Positions 63,973-64,000 of a DNA stretch of 64,000 bases are shown one piece after another. Location: contig JABARW010000050.1 in assembly GCA_019186845.1 (NCBI GenBank), positions 1 through 64,000 on the forward strand, read 5' to 3'. Each line of letters begins with the position of its first letter. Position 1 is the stretch's first letter. The position numbers and the translations under genes are program-made. The notes under the pieces were generated by a model. The model was not told where the DNA came from. It saw only the letters and a program-made list of their open reading frames with translations, and ran no database searches. This stretch comes from Planctomycetota bacterium (lineage in GTDB: Bacteria > Planctomycetota > UBA8742 > UBA2392).

Positions 63973-64000
63973 ATGACCCGACTCCTGCCCTTTGTGCTCC
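63973..64000 (+). CDS. Start of a further gene (partial)
   Basis: ATG at 63973 opens the frame MTRLLPFVL, a signal-peptide-like N-terminus, and runs off the window. AAGAG lies 8 bases upstream as a possible ribosome site. Only nine codons are visible, so the product cannot be named; a cotranscribed menaquinone-pathway or envelope protein is possible. Confidence 0.4.

Overview
The window is a GC-rich chromosomal segment (two 60-base lines I counted in ordinary genes were near 70 % GC) from a Gram-negative bacterium. The outer membrane is implied by an LptD-like beta-barrel, lipobox lipoproteins and a secretin-type domain. A MqnE aminofutalosine synthase points to the futalosine route to menaquinone. 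A DUF1844 protein and a C-terminal CxCG...CxxC zinc ribbon are features I associate with Planctomycetota and neighbouring phyla; this placement is a moderate inference because no rRNA or ribosomal protein gene is present. || Layout. 1-6018: the end of a Na+/H+ antiporter-type carrier, then a complete seven-gene Mrp antiporter operon (mrpABCDEFG) with 4-base ATGA overlaps throughout. 6026-14236: a DUF2007 protein behind a long structured leader, a His/Tyr/Trp-rich secreted TPR protein with 57-bp tandem repeats, a DinG-family helicase and two TPR proteins. 14288-24832: mostly housekeeping genes (hemL, rhomboid, tsaD, UDP-glucose dehydrogenase, LptD-like protein, DNA polymerase III delta', a lone atpG, an ECF sigma factor). 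25033-32200: a TldE/PmbA-like protein, a ferredoxin-NADP reductase-like protein, an AAA+ regulator without a proper GAFTGA loop, a membrane phosphodiesterase, a zinc-ribbon protein and a metallophosphoesterase. 32210-37646: a three-subunit molybdenum hydroxylase whose flavin subunit carries the extra cysteine loop of 4-hydroxybenzoyl-CoA reductase. It is interrupted by an AT-richer orphan gene and by a GxxExxY cassette bounded by inverted repeats. 37768-43036: a MoxR/ChlI-type AAA+ gene and a secretin-like gene, separated by about 2.85 kb of secreted-protein cargo between 243-bp direct repeats. 43093-49586: an M1 aminopeptidase with an in-frame amber codon, an S41 protease, an uncharacterised membrane protein, and a selenocysteine-containing thioredoxin-like protein with a SECIS-like hairpin. 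49613-64000: a pseudouridine synthase, tRNA-Asp, uppP, a four-gene operon (NuoF-like, prephenate dehydratase, aminotransferase, HtrA), a SRAP protein, a P-type ATPase behind a yybP-ykoY (Mn2+) riboswitch, a lipoprotein/DUF1844 operon and mqnE. || The most notable items are the selenoprotein at 48555-49586 (UGA at the first cysteine of a CxxC motif), the manganese riboswitch before the P-type ATPase, the direct-repeat-flanked cargo at 39078-42412, and the inverted-repeat GxxExxY cassette inside the molybdoenzyme operon. No CRISPR array, prophage or transposase gene was seen.
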